From Flavobacterium sp. FEMGT703F (GTDB taxonomy: Bacteria; Bacteroidota; Bacteroidia; Flavobacteriales; Flavobacteriaceae), in contig PGCN01000007.1 of the NCBI GenBank assembly GCA_002786385.1, forward strand, positions 1-64,000: a DNA stretch of 64,000 nt. Reading direction: 5' to 3'. Positions 1 through 6,783 of this stretch are shown here, one piece after another; the first letter of the stretch is position 1; every line of letters begins with the position of its first letter. The notes below the pieces were generated by a model. It had not been told where the DNA came from. It was given only the letters and a program-made list of their open reading frames with translations, and made no database searches. Both the position numbers and the translations under genes were made by a program.

Positions 1-278
1 TACAAGTGATAGATTACCCGAGATACTTTACACCAAACGGTGATGGTTTCCATGAGACTTGGAATGTAACAGGCTTGCAAAACTTTGCCGCGATAACCAA
101 GATTTACATCTTTGACCGCTACGGTAAGTTGCTCAAACAACTGAGTGCTTCGGGCGATGGTTGGGATGGAACGTACAACGGACAACCATTACCGTCAACG
201 GATTATTGGTTTACGGTAGACTACCCTGAAAATGGAGTGATGAAGCAGTTTAAAGCACACTTTAGTTTGAAACGATAA
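1..278 (+). CDS. C-terminal end of a T9SS type B sorting-domain secreted protein (5' truncated by window)
   Basis: Only the last ~92 codons are present; the frame is open back to the window edge, so the GTG at position 6 is not a real start. The segment holds the signature of the gliding/CHU_C-type (type B) sorting domain: YPRYFTPNGDGFHETWNV near its start, a FDRYGKLL strand, GWDGTYNGQPLPSTDYWF, and a final FKAHFSLKR. Domains of this kind sit at the extreme C terminus of large adhesins and other surface proteins and direct them through the type IX secretion system of Bacteroidota. What the rest of the protein does cannot be seen. A strong terminator follows directly, so this is the last gene of its transcript. 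Confidence 0.9.
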   Translation, partial: QVIDYPRYFTPNGDGFHETWNVTGLQNFAAITKIYIFDRYGKLLKQLSASGDGWDGTYNGQPLPSTDYWFTVDYPENGVMKQFKAHFSLKR

Positions 279-297
279 CCAATCACCTAAATAAAAA

Positions 298-330
298 AAC
301 ACCCGTTCAGATGAGCGGGTGTTTTTTTTG
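298..330 (+). terminator. Rho-independent terminator after the T9SS protein gene
   Basis: A 7-bp stem (299-305 with 316-322, ACACCCG/CGGGTGT) and a 10-base loop are followed by a run of eight T. An A-run precedes the stem, so it could work on both strands. Confidence 0.9.
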
Positions 331-394
331 CAATAGCAATTTCAAAGGTCAATAGCAATGGCAAATGCAATATGGTCTTAAAGGAAAAATGAGG
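331..394. repeat. Low-complexity CAATAGCAAT-type spacer
   Basis: Degenerate repeats of CAATAGCAAT and GCAAATGCAA lie between the terminator and the dispersed repeat; the word GCAAATGCAAT recurs near 600. There is no ORF or promoter signal. It is best read as decayed spacer. Confidence 0.4.
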
Positions 395-476
395 GTGTAG
401 TTAGCCCCGATTCCTTCGGCAGTCGCTTCGCTCGTGTGTAGCAAGCTACCGTGTAGCGCGAATAGCGGGAGCAGGA
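395..476 (+). repeat. Flavobacterium-type dispersed intergenic repeat, copy 1
   Basis: The stretch begins TTAGCCCCGATTCC, continues through a GC-rich imperfect stem (GTCGCTTCGCTCG, GTAGCAAGCTACCGTG) and ends GAATAGCGGGAGCAGG. The bracket TAGCCCCGAT ... AGCGGGA around a variable hairpin matches, from memory, an element found between genes in many Flavobacterium genomes, usually close to terminators. A second, diverged member is at 63282-63374 in this window. No coding function is suggested. Confidence 0.55.
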
Positions 477-502
477 GTGAGAGAAAGATCAAACGTACGC
501 TC

Positions 503-540
503 CTAAAAAAAAAAACGTCTCAAAATAGTTGAGACGTATT
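503..540 (-). terminator. Minus-strand Rho-independent terminator downstream of ssrA region
   Basis: A perfect 9-bp stem ACGTCTCAA (515-523) pairs with TTGAGACGT (529-537) across a 5-base loop. On the minus strand it is followed by a T-run from the A-tract at 505-514. It is the second terminator downstream of ssrA, after the one at 642-682, and would catch read-through. Confidence 0.75.
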
Positions 541-550
541 CTTTAAAATT

Positions 551-568
551 TGTGGAGTCGGGGAGAGT
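551..568 (+). repeat. 18-bp direct copy of the ssrA 3' end (possible att remnant)
   Basis: TGTGGAGTCGGGGAGAGT here is identical, and in the same orientation, to 711-728, the 3' acceptor/T-arm end of ssrA. The flanks differ on both sides. The 3' end of ssrA is a classic integration target, so the copy may mark an old attachment site. No integrase gene remains between or near the copies. Confidence 0.6.
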
Positions 569-641
569 AGCATTTGCTCAACTCCATCGTTCCGTTGTTG
601 CAAATGCAATTTAACAGCTTTTAATGAAGCTGTCGCCTTTA

Positions 642-682
642 AATAAAAAATCCACTCAAGTAAACTAGGTGGATTTCTTTTA
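642..682 (-). terminator. Terminator of ssrA (minus strand)
   Basis: Read on the minus strand, AAATCCAC and GTGGATTT form an 8-bp stem (669-676 with 648-655) around a 13-base loop, followed by a T-rich tract. It lies about 40 bases after the end of the tmRNA, where the ssrA transcript should stop. Confidence 0.8.
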
Positions 683-712
683 TTTAAAGTCGCAATAAAA
701 TTGCGCTTGGTG

Positions 713-1107
713 TGGAGTCGGGGAGAGTCGAACTCCCGTCCAAACAAGCAACTAAAGAGCTTTCTACACGTTTAGTCTTTGATTAGATTTTCGACAACAA
801 GCTATGCCAAAGACAGCGACTTGTTGCTTAGCTCTATCAGTGTCAGAAAGGATTCAGAACATTACCTTTCCTAGGTTTACTTTTACGGTTCCCCTAAACC
901 AGCCGCCATAAACCAAGGCTTCTGAGGAGAATCCAGCTTCCCGACCTTGTCGGGACTTGGCTAATCGTACTAAACTTCGGATTAAGCAGCTAAAGCGTAA
1001 TTATTTTCGCCGTTTATAAGTTCGTACCCGTGGATTTACGAGCAATTGGTACCTTGCTCGACGTGCTTACTGTTCAATTCGACTTGCTGTCAAAACCAGT
1101 CGACCCC
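713..1107 (-). ncRNA. ssrA: Transfer-messenger RNA (tmRNA)
   Basis: tmRNA frees ribosomes stalled on broken mRNA and adds a degradation tag to the unfinished protein. On the minus strand the RNA starts GGGGTCGACTGGTTTTGACAG and ends with a T-arm and acceptor, GTTCGACTCTCCCCGACTCCA. GGGGUCG (1107-1101) pairs with CGACUCC to form the 7-bp acceptor stem. The resume reading frame at 1011-982 reads GGC GAA AAT AAT TAC GCT TTA GCT GCT TAA, giving the tag GENNYALAA, typical of Bacteroidota. The genomic bases after the discriminator A (713) do not spell CCA directly, so the CCA end is probably added after transcription. The 395-nt length is normal for a one-piece tmRNA. Its own -7 box is at 1148-1141. 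Confidence 0.97.
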
Positions 1108-1140
1108 AGTTTGTTTTTCCGATTAGCAAAAATCAGACCA

Positions 1141-1148
1141 CAAAAGTA
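1141..1148 (-). promoter_or_regulatory. -7 box for ssrA (TACTTTTG)
   Basis: On the minus strand this reads TACTTTTG, a match to the Bacteroidota TAnnTTTG consensus. It is about 34 bases before the first tmRNA base and just past the stop codon of the upstream serine-hydrolase gene. That leaves a short leader for RNase P to remove. No clear -33 TTTG was seen. Confidence 0.6.
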
Positions 1149-1153
1149 AGGAT

Positions 1154-2353
1154 TTATTCGTCAGTTTCATTCAACTTGAAAGGATAATCACCAAACAAGG
1201 AAGCCAGTTTTTTGGATTGGTAGGTTTTTTTGGTGTATTTGTTGGAAAGGGTGATAATGGTTACTTTTTCTTTTCTCAAATTGATAAAAGAAGACGTATT
1301 ACCATGCCACCAACCGTTGTGGAAAAAGAAAGGTTCACCTTCTTCAAATTCCACCATACGGATGCCTAAACCATAGTTTTTTTGTCCTTTGCTTTCGTAA
1401 CTATAGCCTTTATAAACTTTCTTCAGCAGTTCCGGGTTCAGGAAAAAAGGGGCGTAGCGTGCGGTATCAAACTTTAGTAAATCTCTTGGAGTGGAATAAA
1501 TGTTTTTGTCACCATACACACCGTCTAAGTAATCGGTACCGATTTCTACATTGTTGCCTTTGTAGGATGGTACTATATTCTCGTGGTCTTTTTTAAAATC
1601 GCAAACATAAGTATTGGTCATGCCCAGCGGTGTGAAGATCATTTCCTTCATGGCTTCGGGAAATTTCATACCGGTTACCTTTTCAATGATGAGTGCTAAA
1701 ACTGCATAATTGGTGTTGCAGTAGCTGAAACGAGTGTCGCTTTTGGATTCCAACGGAATTTCTTTGTCAACCATCACTTTAATGATGTCTTCGTTGGTTA
1801 GTGTTACTTTTTTATCCCAATTGTTGTTTTCGTAGGTGAAGTAAGCGTAATTCTTCATGCCGCTTCTGTGGTTTAAAAGCGTTTGTACCGTTACATCGGG
1901 ATACGGAAAGTTTTTAATGATGGTATTGACCTTTTGGTCTAACTTAATTTTATGGGCATCAATTAGCATCAGTGTGGCAGTTGCCGTTAATACCTTGCTT
2001 ACAGATGCGATATGCAATGGTGTGTCTTTGGTGATTTGTTCATCAGTACGCTTGTTAGCAAAACCCATATAGTTTTCGTAAATGATTTGCCCATTTTTAG
2101 CCACCAAGAAGCTCACGTTGTCATTTTTTTCAGACCACGTTTTTTCGAAGAACATGGAAACAGCGTATTTTTTTTCTTTGATAAATGCATCGCTTAATTT
2201 GGGTAATGCTTCTTGTAAAGGTTGCATTACGGGTATGCCTTTTTCATTGACCTTGATTACGCCGTCTACTGTTTTCTCTTGTCTAGAGCATGATGAAAAA
2301 GTGGCAATCAGACAATAACTGAGGAAGATATATCGGATTTTTTTGAATTTCAT
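1154..2353 (-). CDS. Beta-lactamase-fold serine hydrolase lipoprotein
   Basis: The 399-residue protein belongs to the class C beta-lactamase / EstB / D-aminopeptidase-like serine hydrolase family. Residues 1-22 are a lipoprotein signal ending in FSSC (Cys22), so it is predicted to be anchored in an outer membrane or periplasmic leaflet. The active-site motifs are in the expected order: SxxK as S117-V-S-K120, a YxN triad as Y211-C-N213, and a HxG-like third motif at H345-N-G347 with H350-G351 close by. The family acts on beta-lactams, esters or D-amino-acid peptides, and the sequence does not tell which; true antibiotic resistance is not implied. It is a single gene on the minus strand with its own -7 box at 2381-2374, and ssrA follows it. 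Confidence 0.85.
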   Translation of the reverse strand: MKFKKIRYIFLSYCLIATFSSCSRQEKTVDGVIKVNEKGIPVMQPLQEALPKLSDAFIKEKKYAVSMFFEKTWSEKNDNVSFLVAKNGQIIYENYMGFANKRTDEQITKDTPLHIASVSKVLTATATLMLIDAHKIKLDQKVNTIIKNFPYPDVTVQTLLNHRSGMKNYAYFTYENNNWDKKVTLTNEDIIKVMVDKEIPLESKSDTRFSYCNTNYAVLALIIEKVTGMKFPEAMKEMIFTPLGMTNTYVCDFKKDHENIVPSYKGNNVEIGTDYLDGVYGDKNIYSTPRDLLKFDTARYAPFFLNPELLKKVYKGYSYESKGQKNYGLGIRMVEFEEGEPFFFHNGWWHGNTSSFINLRKEKVTIITLSNKYTKKTYQSKKLASLFGDYPFKLNETDE

Positions 2354-2373
2354 TTTTGAGATTTAGAGAACCA

Positions 2374-2381
2374 CAAATATA
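2374..2381 (-). promoter_or_regulatory. -7 box for the serine-hydrolase gene (TATATTTG)
   Basis: The minus-strand sequence TATATTTG fits TAnnTTTG exactly and lies 20 bases before the ATG at 2353, giving a very short leader, as is common in this window. No good -33 element was seen. Confidence 0.55.
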
Positions 2382-2461
2382 ATTATTCAGAATGGTAGCG
2401 AATTGACTTTTTAAGAAAGCTATCAACAGTTTTTTCACAATAGTTATTTTCCGGAAAAAGT

Positions 2462-2492
2462 TTTGAAAACGATTTCGTTACTACTACTTTTG
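2462..2492 (+). promoter_or_regulatory. Promoter TTTG-N19-TACTTTTG
   Basis: TTTG (2462-2465) and TACTTTTG (2485-2492) are separated by 19 bases, the textbook Bacteroidota housekeeping promoter. The ATG of the dehydrogenase gene is at 2512, about 13 bases after the expected transcription start. Confidence 0.75.
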
Positions 2493-2511
2493 GGGCATTA
2501 AATAACAAACC

Positions 2512-3714
2512 ATGAAATTCGGTATCATCAAAGAAAGAAAGAATCCGCCCGACAGAAGAGTTGTCTTTACACCAGAAGAATTGGAGCGATTGCAAAGTGA
2601 TTATCCTGACGCACTTGTGAAAGTTGAAAGTTCGGATATCCGAGTTTTCCCTGACGAAGATTATAGTAAATTAGGTATTGAAGTGGCAGAAGATATTTCG
2701 GATTGTGAAGTGTTTTTTGGAGTAAAGGAAATTCCGGTTGATTATTTGATTCCAAATAAAAAGTACTTTTTCTTTTCGCATACTATAAAAAAACAACCTT
2801 ACAACAGAAAGTTGTTGCAAGCCATTTTGGAGAAAAATATTGAATTATACGATCATGAAACGATAGTTGATGCCAATAACAAACGATTGATTGGTTTCGG
2901 ACGCTATGCCGGAATTGTTGGCGCTTACAACGGTTTTAGAGCTTTCGGCATCAAGTACGAATTGTTCAATTTGCCCAAGGCCGAAACGTTAAACAGCAAG
3001 GAAGATTTAGTTGTTCGTTTAAGAAGACAAATTTTCCCTAATCTCAAAATCGTTTTAACCGGCCACGGTAAAGTAGGTATGGGCGCTAAAGAGATTTTGG
3101 ATGGGATGAAAATCAAGCAAGTTTCGGTTGATGATTTCTTGAACAAAGTCTACTCGCAACCGGTTTACACGCAAATTGATGTATTGGATTACAACAAGCG
3201 TATAGATGGTCAAGTAATAGATAATAAAGATTTTTATACTAATCCACAAGCCTATACTTCCAATTTTGAGCGTTTTACCAAAGTAGCTGATATTTTTATG
3301 GCCGGACATTTCCATGGGAACAATGCGCCGGATATTTTAACACAGGACATGTTGAAAGCCGCAGACTGCAAAATAAAAGTAGTGGCCGATATTTCTTGTG
3401 ATGTTGATGGTCCGATTGCTTGTACTATTAAAGCTTCAACCATAGCGGAACCATTTTTTGGTTATTTGCCGGGTGAACACAAAGAAGTGCCTTACACACA
3501 TCCGGGCTCTATAATGGTGATGTCGGTGGATAATTTACCTTGTGAATTGCCTAAAGACGCCAGTGAAGGTTTCGGAGAAATGTTCATGAAATATGTAATT
3601 CCGGCTTTCTTTAACGGAGACAAAGACGGCATTTTACAACGCGCTAAAATTACTGAAAACGGTAAATTGACACCTCGTTTCGCTTATTTACAGGATTACG
3701 TGGACGGAAAGTAA
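2512..3714 (+). CDS. NAD(P)-dependent oxidoreductase, alanine dehydrogenase / saccharopine dehydrogenase family
   Basis: The 400-residue cytoplasmic protein starts KFGIIKERKNPPDRRVVFTP, the N-terminal signature of the AlaDH/PNT and LYS1-like superfamily, in which two Rossmann-type domains bind substrate and NAD(P). The dinucleotide loop is GHGKVGMG at residues 184-191. A later segment, VVADISCDVDGPI, matches the C-terminal part of lysine-forming saccharopine dehydrogenases and their bacterial relatives. Most flavobacterial members are annotated only as NAD(P)-dependent oxidoreductase. A reductive or oxidative step on an amino acid is likely, but the substrate (alanine, saccharopine or another) cannot be read from sequence. 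It is a single gene with a strong promoter and no obvious operon partner; the PUL1 regulator starts 57 bases downstream behind its own -7 box. Confidence 0.82.
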   Translation: MKFGIIKERKNPPDRRVVFTPEELERLQSDYPDALVKVESSDIRVFPDEDYSKLGIEVAEDISDCEVFFGVKEIPVDYLIPNKKYFFFSHTIKKQPYNRKLLQAILEKNIELYDHETIVDANNKRLIGFGRYAGIVGAYNGFRAFGIKYELFNLPKAETLNSKEDLVVRLRRQIFPNLKIVLTGHGKVGMGAKEILDGMKIKQVSVDDFLNKVYSQPVYTQIDVLDYNKRIDGQVIDNKDFYTNPQAYTSNFERFTKVADIFMAGHFHGNNAPDILTQDMLKAADCKIKVVADISCDVDGPIACTIKASTIAEPFFGYLPGEHKEVPYTHPGSIMVMSVDNLPCELPKDASEGFGEMFMKYVIPAFFNGDKDGILQRAKITENGKLTPRFAYLQDYVDGK

Positions 3715-3745
3715 GCCATCTTTCGTTTTAATGGTATAAGTTTTT

Positions 3746-3753
3746 TATTTTTG
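3746..3753 (+). promoter_or_regulatory. -7 box for PUL1 regulator (TATTTTTG); decides the start
   Basis: TATTTTTG fits TAnnTTTG. It overlaps the upstream TTG codon at 3751, which therefore cannot be the translation start, and leaves the GTG at 3772 as the best choice. A weak TTCG at 3722-3725 could act as the -33 element. Confidence 0.5.
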
Positions 3754-3771
3754 GTTATTAATCCGCCAAAA

Positions 3772-6519
3772 GTGAAACGTTTACTGTTACATCTCTTTTT
3801 ATTTTGCTTCGTTTATACCAACGCACAAGAGCTCTTGCCTTTTGTTGAGAATTTCACAAAGAGTAACTACAATGGTGATAACCAAGTATGGAGTGTCGCC
3901 CAAGGAAATGACAACGCCATTTACTTTGCCAATAATCATTTTTTACTTCGCTACAATGGCGTGCATTGGGAAAAATACAGTTTACCCAACAAAACCATTA
4001 TTCGATCTGTTTTTGCCGATGAAGACAAAATCTATTCCGGTTCTTACAATGAATTCGGCTATTGGAAAAGAGTCAACGGCCAATTGCAATATAATTCCTT
4101 AACCAAAGGCAAGAACTTTTTTATCGGTGAATCTATTAACGAAGAAATTTGGAAAATTTTCAAACACGATAATAAAATCTATTTCCAATCTTTTAACGAA
4201 CTCTATGTTTTTGATGGCGTTAAAATCAATAAGATTAGGATTCCTTTTCAAATTTCGTATTGTTTTTTAGTAGACAACAAGATTTATGCTGCCTCAGTAA
4301 AAGATGGTGTGTATCTCTTTGAAGATGCCGTTTTTAAAAAGAAAGAATCTTGGCAATTGGTGCGTAACAACATTATCCACGCCATAGAGAAAGCCAAAGG
4401 GAAGACCTTTGTTTTTACCCAAAAGAATGGTGTTTTTGTAGAAAACAAAAATGAATTACAGCCTTGGACACATCCGTTAAATGATTTTTTAAAGAAAGAG
4501 ATTATCATTACCGCAAAAGTGATATCTGATACTAAATTGGTTATCGGTACTGCTTTTCAAGGCGTTTATTTGGTCGATTTAGAAACCAACAGCTACAATA
4601 ATATCTGTCGTAAAAATGCGCTTAAAAACAATTCTATTCTAAGCATTGGCTTAGACAAAGAAAATGATTTGTGGCTTGGTTTGGATAATGGGATTGCCCA
4701 CGTCGAAATCAATTCTCCTTACCAAATTTTTTCAGATAATACCGGTATTTTGGGATCAGTGTATACTATGGCGTCATACAAAAACGGCTTGTTGTTGGGT
4801 TCTAATCACGGTGTTTTCAAGTATCAAAATAAGACGCTGACTTTATTGCCCAATTCTCAAGGGCAAGTTTGGGACATACTTCAAGAAGGCGATGCTTATT
4901 TGATTGGTCATAACGATGGAACTTATAGGTATCAAAATGAGCTACTGGAGCGTGTCAATCAAGTTAGTGGCGGCTGGAAATTTTTGAAAAGTAATTTTCA
5001 CAACAACTTCTTTTTGGCCCATTATTCGGGTATAGTCATTTTTGACCAACCGAACGATTTGAGCGCTTTTAAGCGAATAGATAACTTAACTAAACCAATC
5101 AAAAACATCCTTCAAAACAAGCCAAACGAGTTATGGGCTGTTGATAATTACAGAGGATTGTATCGGATACTGTTTGATGATACTTTTAAGATTAAACAGT
5201 TGGAGAATGTTACGCAGAAGAATAAAATTCAGAATGATTTTGCCGTTAAGATGATCAATTTTAACAATGAAGTCCTTTTTTACATTAATGCCAAGTGGTA
5301 CAATTACAATGCTATCACCAATAAACTTGAATTGAATAGTTTTTTTAACCGTTCATTTTCAGGTGTTTCTGAACTGATTCCGGTAGATGAAAATAATTTT
5401 GTTGTACTCAAAGACAAAGCGCTTTACATTATCAATCTAATCGATGGTAAATTTATTTGGCGCTTAATTCCGGAGAAGTATTATGAAGGGAAAATCATCA
5501 ATCAGGATACCAAGGTTTTCAAAAACAACGACCATTATTTGCTCAATTTGGATGATGGTTTTTTTGCTTTCAAAATACAAAAACCAAAGCCAAAACCACA
5601 TAGCAGGAGTATAATATTAGAAGCCTATGTTGATGGGGAATTTACCGGGGATGATGTTGTTGTTGCTTATAATAAATCGATTAGTATTGAGGTCATATCC
5701 GAATATTTCGGTTATAACAAACAAGAGCTTTTTTATACGTTGGATAATAACTCGGACTATTTGGCACTAAAAAATTCTAACATTGTACTGAATAATTTGT
5801 CCAGCGGTAGTCATGAATTGGTTGTTTACTACAACGAAGGCGATCAATACAAACAATTGTCTTCTTTGAACTTTCACGTGGAAAGACCTTGGTATATTTC
5901 GTTTTGGATGATTTTAATCTACCTCAGCATCATTTCTGCTTTGTTTTATCTCTATTACAAATGGAACAAAATTCGATATATCGAAAAGTTAAAACTTAAG
6001 GAAGAAGAGCTAAAGCATCAAAAGGAAATTTTACACTTAGAGCTAGAAGCCCAAAACAAATTAAAATTACAGGAATACGATAAACATATCTTGGAAGTAC
6101 AAATACAAGCAAAAGCTTCTGAGGTTGCCGGAAAATCGCTGTCCATTGCCAAACAATCGGAAATGATTGAAAGCATACAGAAACTGCTTGAAAAAGAGAG
6201 TGATATTGTTTCTCTTAAAAACAACATCAAGAAAACCATTAAGCTTAATTCAATCAATAAAAAGGAATGGGAAACTTTTGAGAACAACCTATACAAAAGC
6301 CATGAAGATTTTATAAAAAGACTTACGTCAAGGTATCCTAAATTGTCTTCCAAAGACATAAAACTATGTATTTATCTGAAAATGAGTTTGTCGTCCAAGG
6401 AGATCGCACCTTTGATGAATATTTCCTTCAGAGGCGTAGAGCTTCACCGTTACCGATTAAGGAAAAAGCTTGATTTACAACAAGATATCAATCTTTCTTC
6501 TTTTATGAATATGGTATAA
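3772..6519 (+). CDS. Membrane-spanning propeller / Y_Y_Y / LuxR-HTH regulator of PUL1
   Basis: Predicted transcriptional regulator of 915 residues. In order: a signal peptide (about 1-19, ending NAQ); a long beta-propeller with two-component-regulator-type blades (NDLWLGLDNGI, GQVWDILQEGDAYLIGHNDGTYRY); a triple-tyrosine (Y_Y_Y) domain just before the membrane; one transmembrane helix (~707-729); a charged coiled coil (~735-800); and a C-terminal LuxR/GerE-type HTH (~852-905) containing LSSKEIAPLMNIS and VELHRYRLRKKL. There is no histidine-kinase or receiver domain, so the periplasmic sensor is joined directly to the DNA-binding domain. It is immediately upstream of the susC/susD pair of PUL1. 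A paralogue with the same order of domains heads PUL2 (27369-30188). The start is GTG at 3772 because it gives a proper signal peptide and the earlier TTG lies inside the -7 box. The ligand is presumably an oligosaccharide released by PUL1 (inference). Confidence 0.88.
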   Translation: MKRLLLHLFLFCFVYTNAQELLPFVENFTKSNYNGDNQVWSVAQGNDNAIYFANNHFLLRYNGVHWEKYSLPNKTIIRSVFADEDKIYSGSYNEFGYWKRVNGQLQYNSLTKGKNFFIGESINEEIWKIFKHDNKIYFQSFNELYVFDGVKINKIRIPFQISYCFLVDNKIYAASVKDGVYLFEDAVFKKKESWQLVRNNIIHAIEKAKGKTFVFTQKNGVFVENKNELQPWTHPLNDFLKKEIIITAKVISDTKLVIGTAFQGVYLVDLETNSYNNICRKNALKNNSILSIGLDKENDLWLGLDNGIAHVEINSPYQIFSDNTGILGSVYTMASYKNGLLLGSNHGVFKYQNKTLTLLPNSQGQVWDILQEGDAYLIGHNDGTYRYQNELLERVNQVSGGWKFLKSNFHNNFFLAHYSGIVIFDQPNDLSAFKRIDNLTKPIKNILQNKPNELWAVDNYRGLYRILFDDTFKIKQLENVTQKNKIQNDFAVKMINFNNEVLFYINAKWYNYNAITNKLELNSFFNRSFSGVSELIPVDENNFVVLKDKALYIINLIDGKFIWRLIPEKYYEGKIINQDTKVFKNNDHYLLNLDDGFFAFKIQKPKPKPHSRSIILEAYVDGEFTGDDVVVAYNKSISIEVISEYFGYNKQELFYTLDNNSDYLALKNSNIVLNNLSSGSHELVVYYNEGDQYKQLSSLNFHVERPWYISFWMILIYLSIISALFYLYYKWNKIRYIEKLKLKEEELKHQKEILHLELEAQNKLKLQEYDKHILEVQIQAKASEVAGKSLSIAKQSEMIESIQKLLEKESDIVSLKNNIKKTIKLNSINKKEWETFENNLYKSHEDFIKRLTSRYPKLSSKDIKLCIYLKMSLSSKEIAPLMNISFRGVELHRYRLRKKLDLQQDINLSSFMNMV

Positions 6520-6783
6520 TCAAAACCTTTTTTTTCCATTATCTGCATTTTTTTTCTTTAAATTTTGTCGATTTGTTATTCTGTGCTACTTCATCAATAG
6601 TACATCATTTGCCTTTTATATTGATAAGTTGTTTGTTTTTTTTTAACATTTTAAATTGCTGAATAATAGTTAATTAAAAAATATATTTTAATTTATGATG
6701 TAGTTTTGTAGTGTTTTATTAACTGCAACTATAACGATGTAATAGATAAATTTGTTGAAGTATTAACTCATCCTAAACAATTT
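6520..6783 (+). promoter_or_regulatory. Promoter/control region of PUL1 susC
   Basis: This 264-base AT-rich gap has no ORF. The best -7 match is TAGTTTTG at 6701-6708, about 75 bases before the susC ATG, without a good -33 partner. The word GTTTTGTAGT (6703-6712) also occurs upstream of the PUL2 susC (30316-30325). Operator sites for the LuxR-type regulator are expected here, but none can be pinned down. Confidence 0.4.

Noticed and set aside
551-585. Second tmRNA or tRNA gene
   Set aside because: Only the last 18 bases of an acceptor/T-arm are present; no partner acceptor strand, D-arm or tag frame was found.
520-747. Minus-strand 75-codon open frame across the ssrA 3' region
   Set aside because: It overlaps the terminators and the 3' end of ssrA, and its N-terminal residues are a translation of the tmRNA T-arm. 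No start signal or family.
2383-2595. Minus-strand 70-codon frame upstream of the dehydrogenase gene
   Set aside because: It overlaps a strong plus-strand promoter and the start of the dehydrogenase gene and has no recognisable content.
3751-3771. TTG start for the PUL1 regulator
   Set aside because: The codon lies inside a TAnnTTTG box, and the extra seven residues would spoil the signal peptide.
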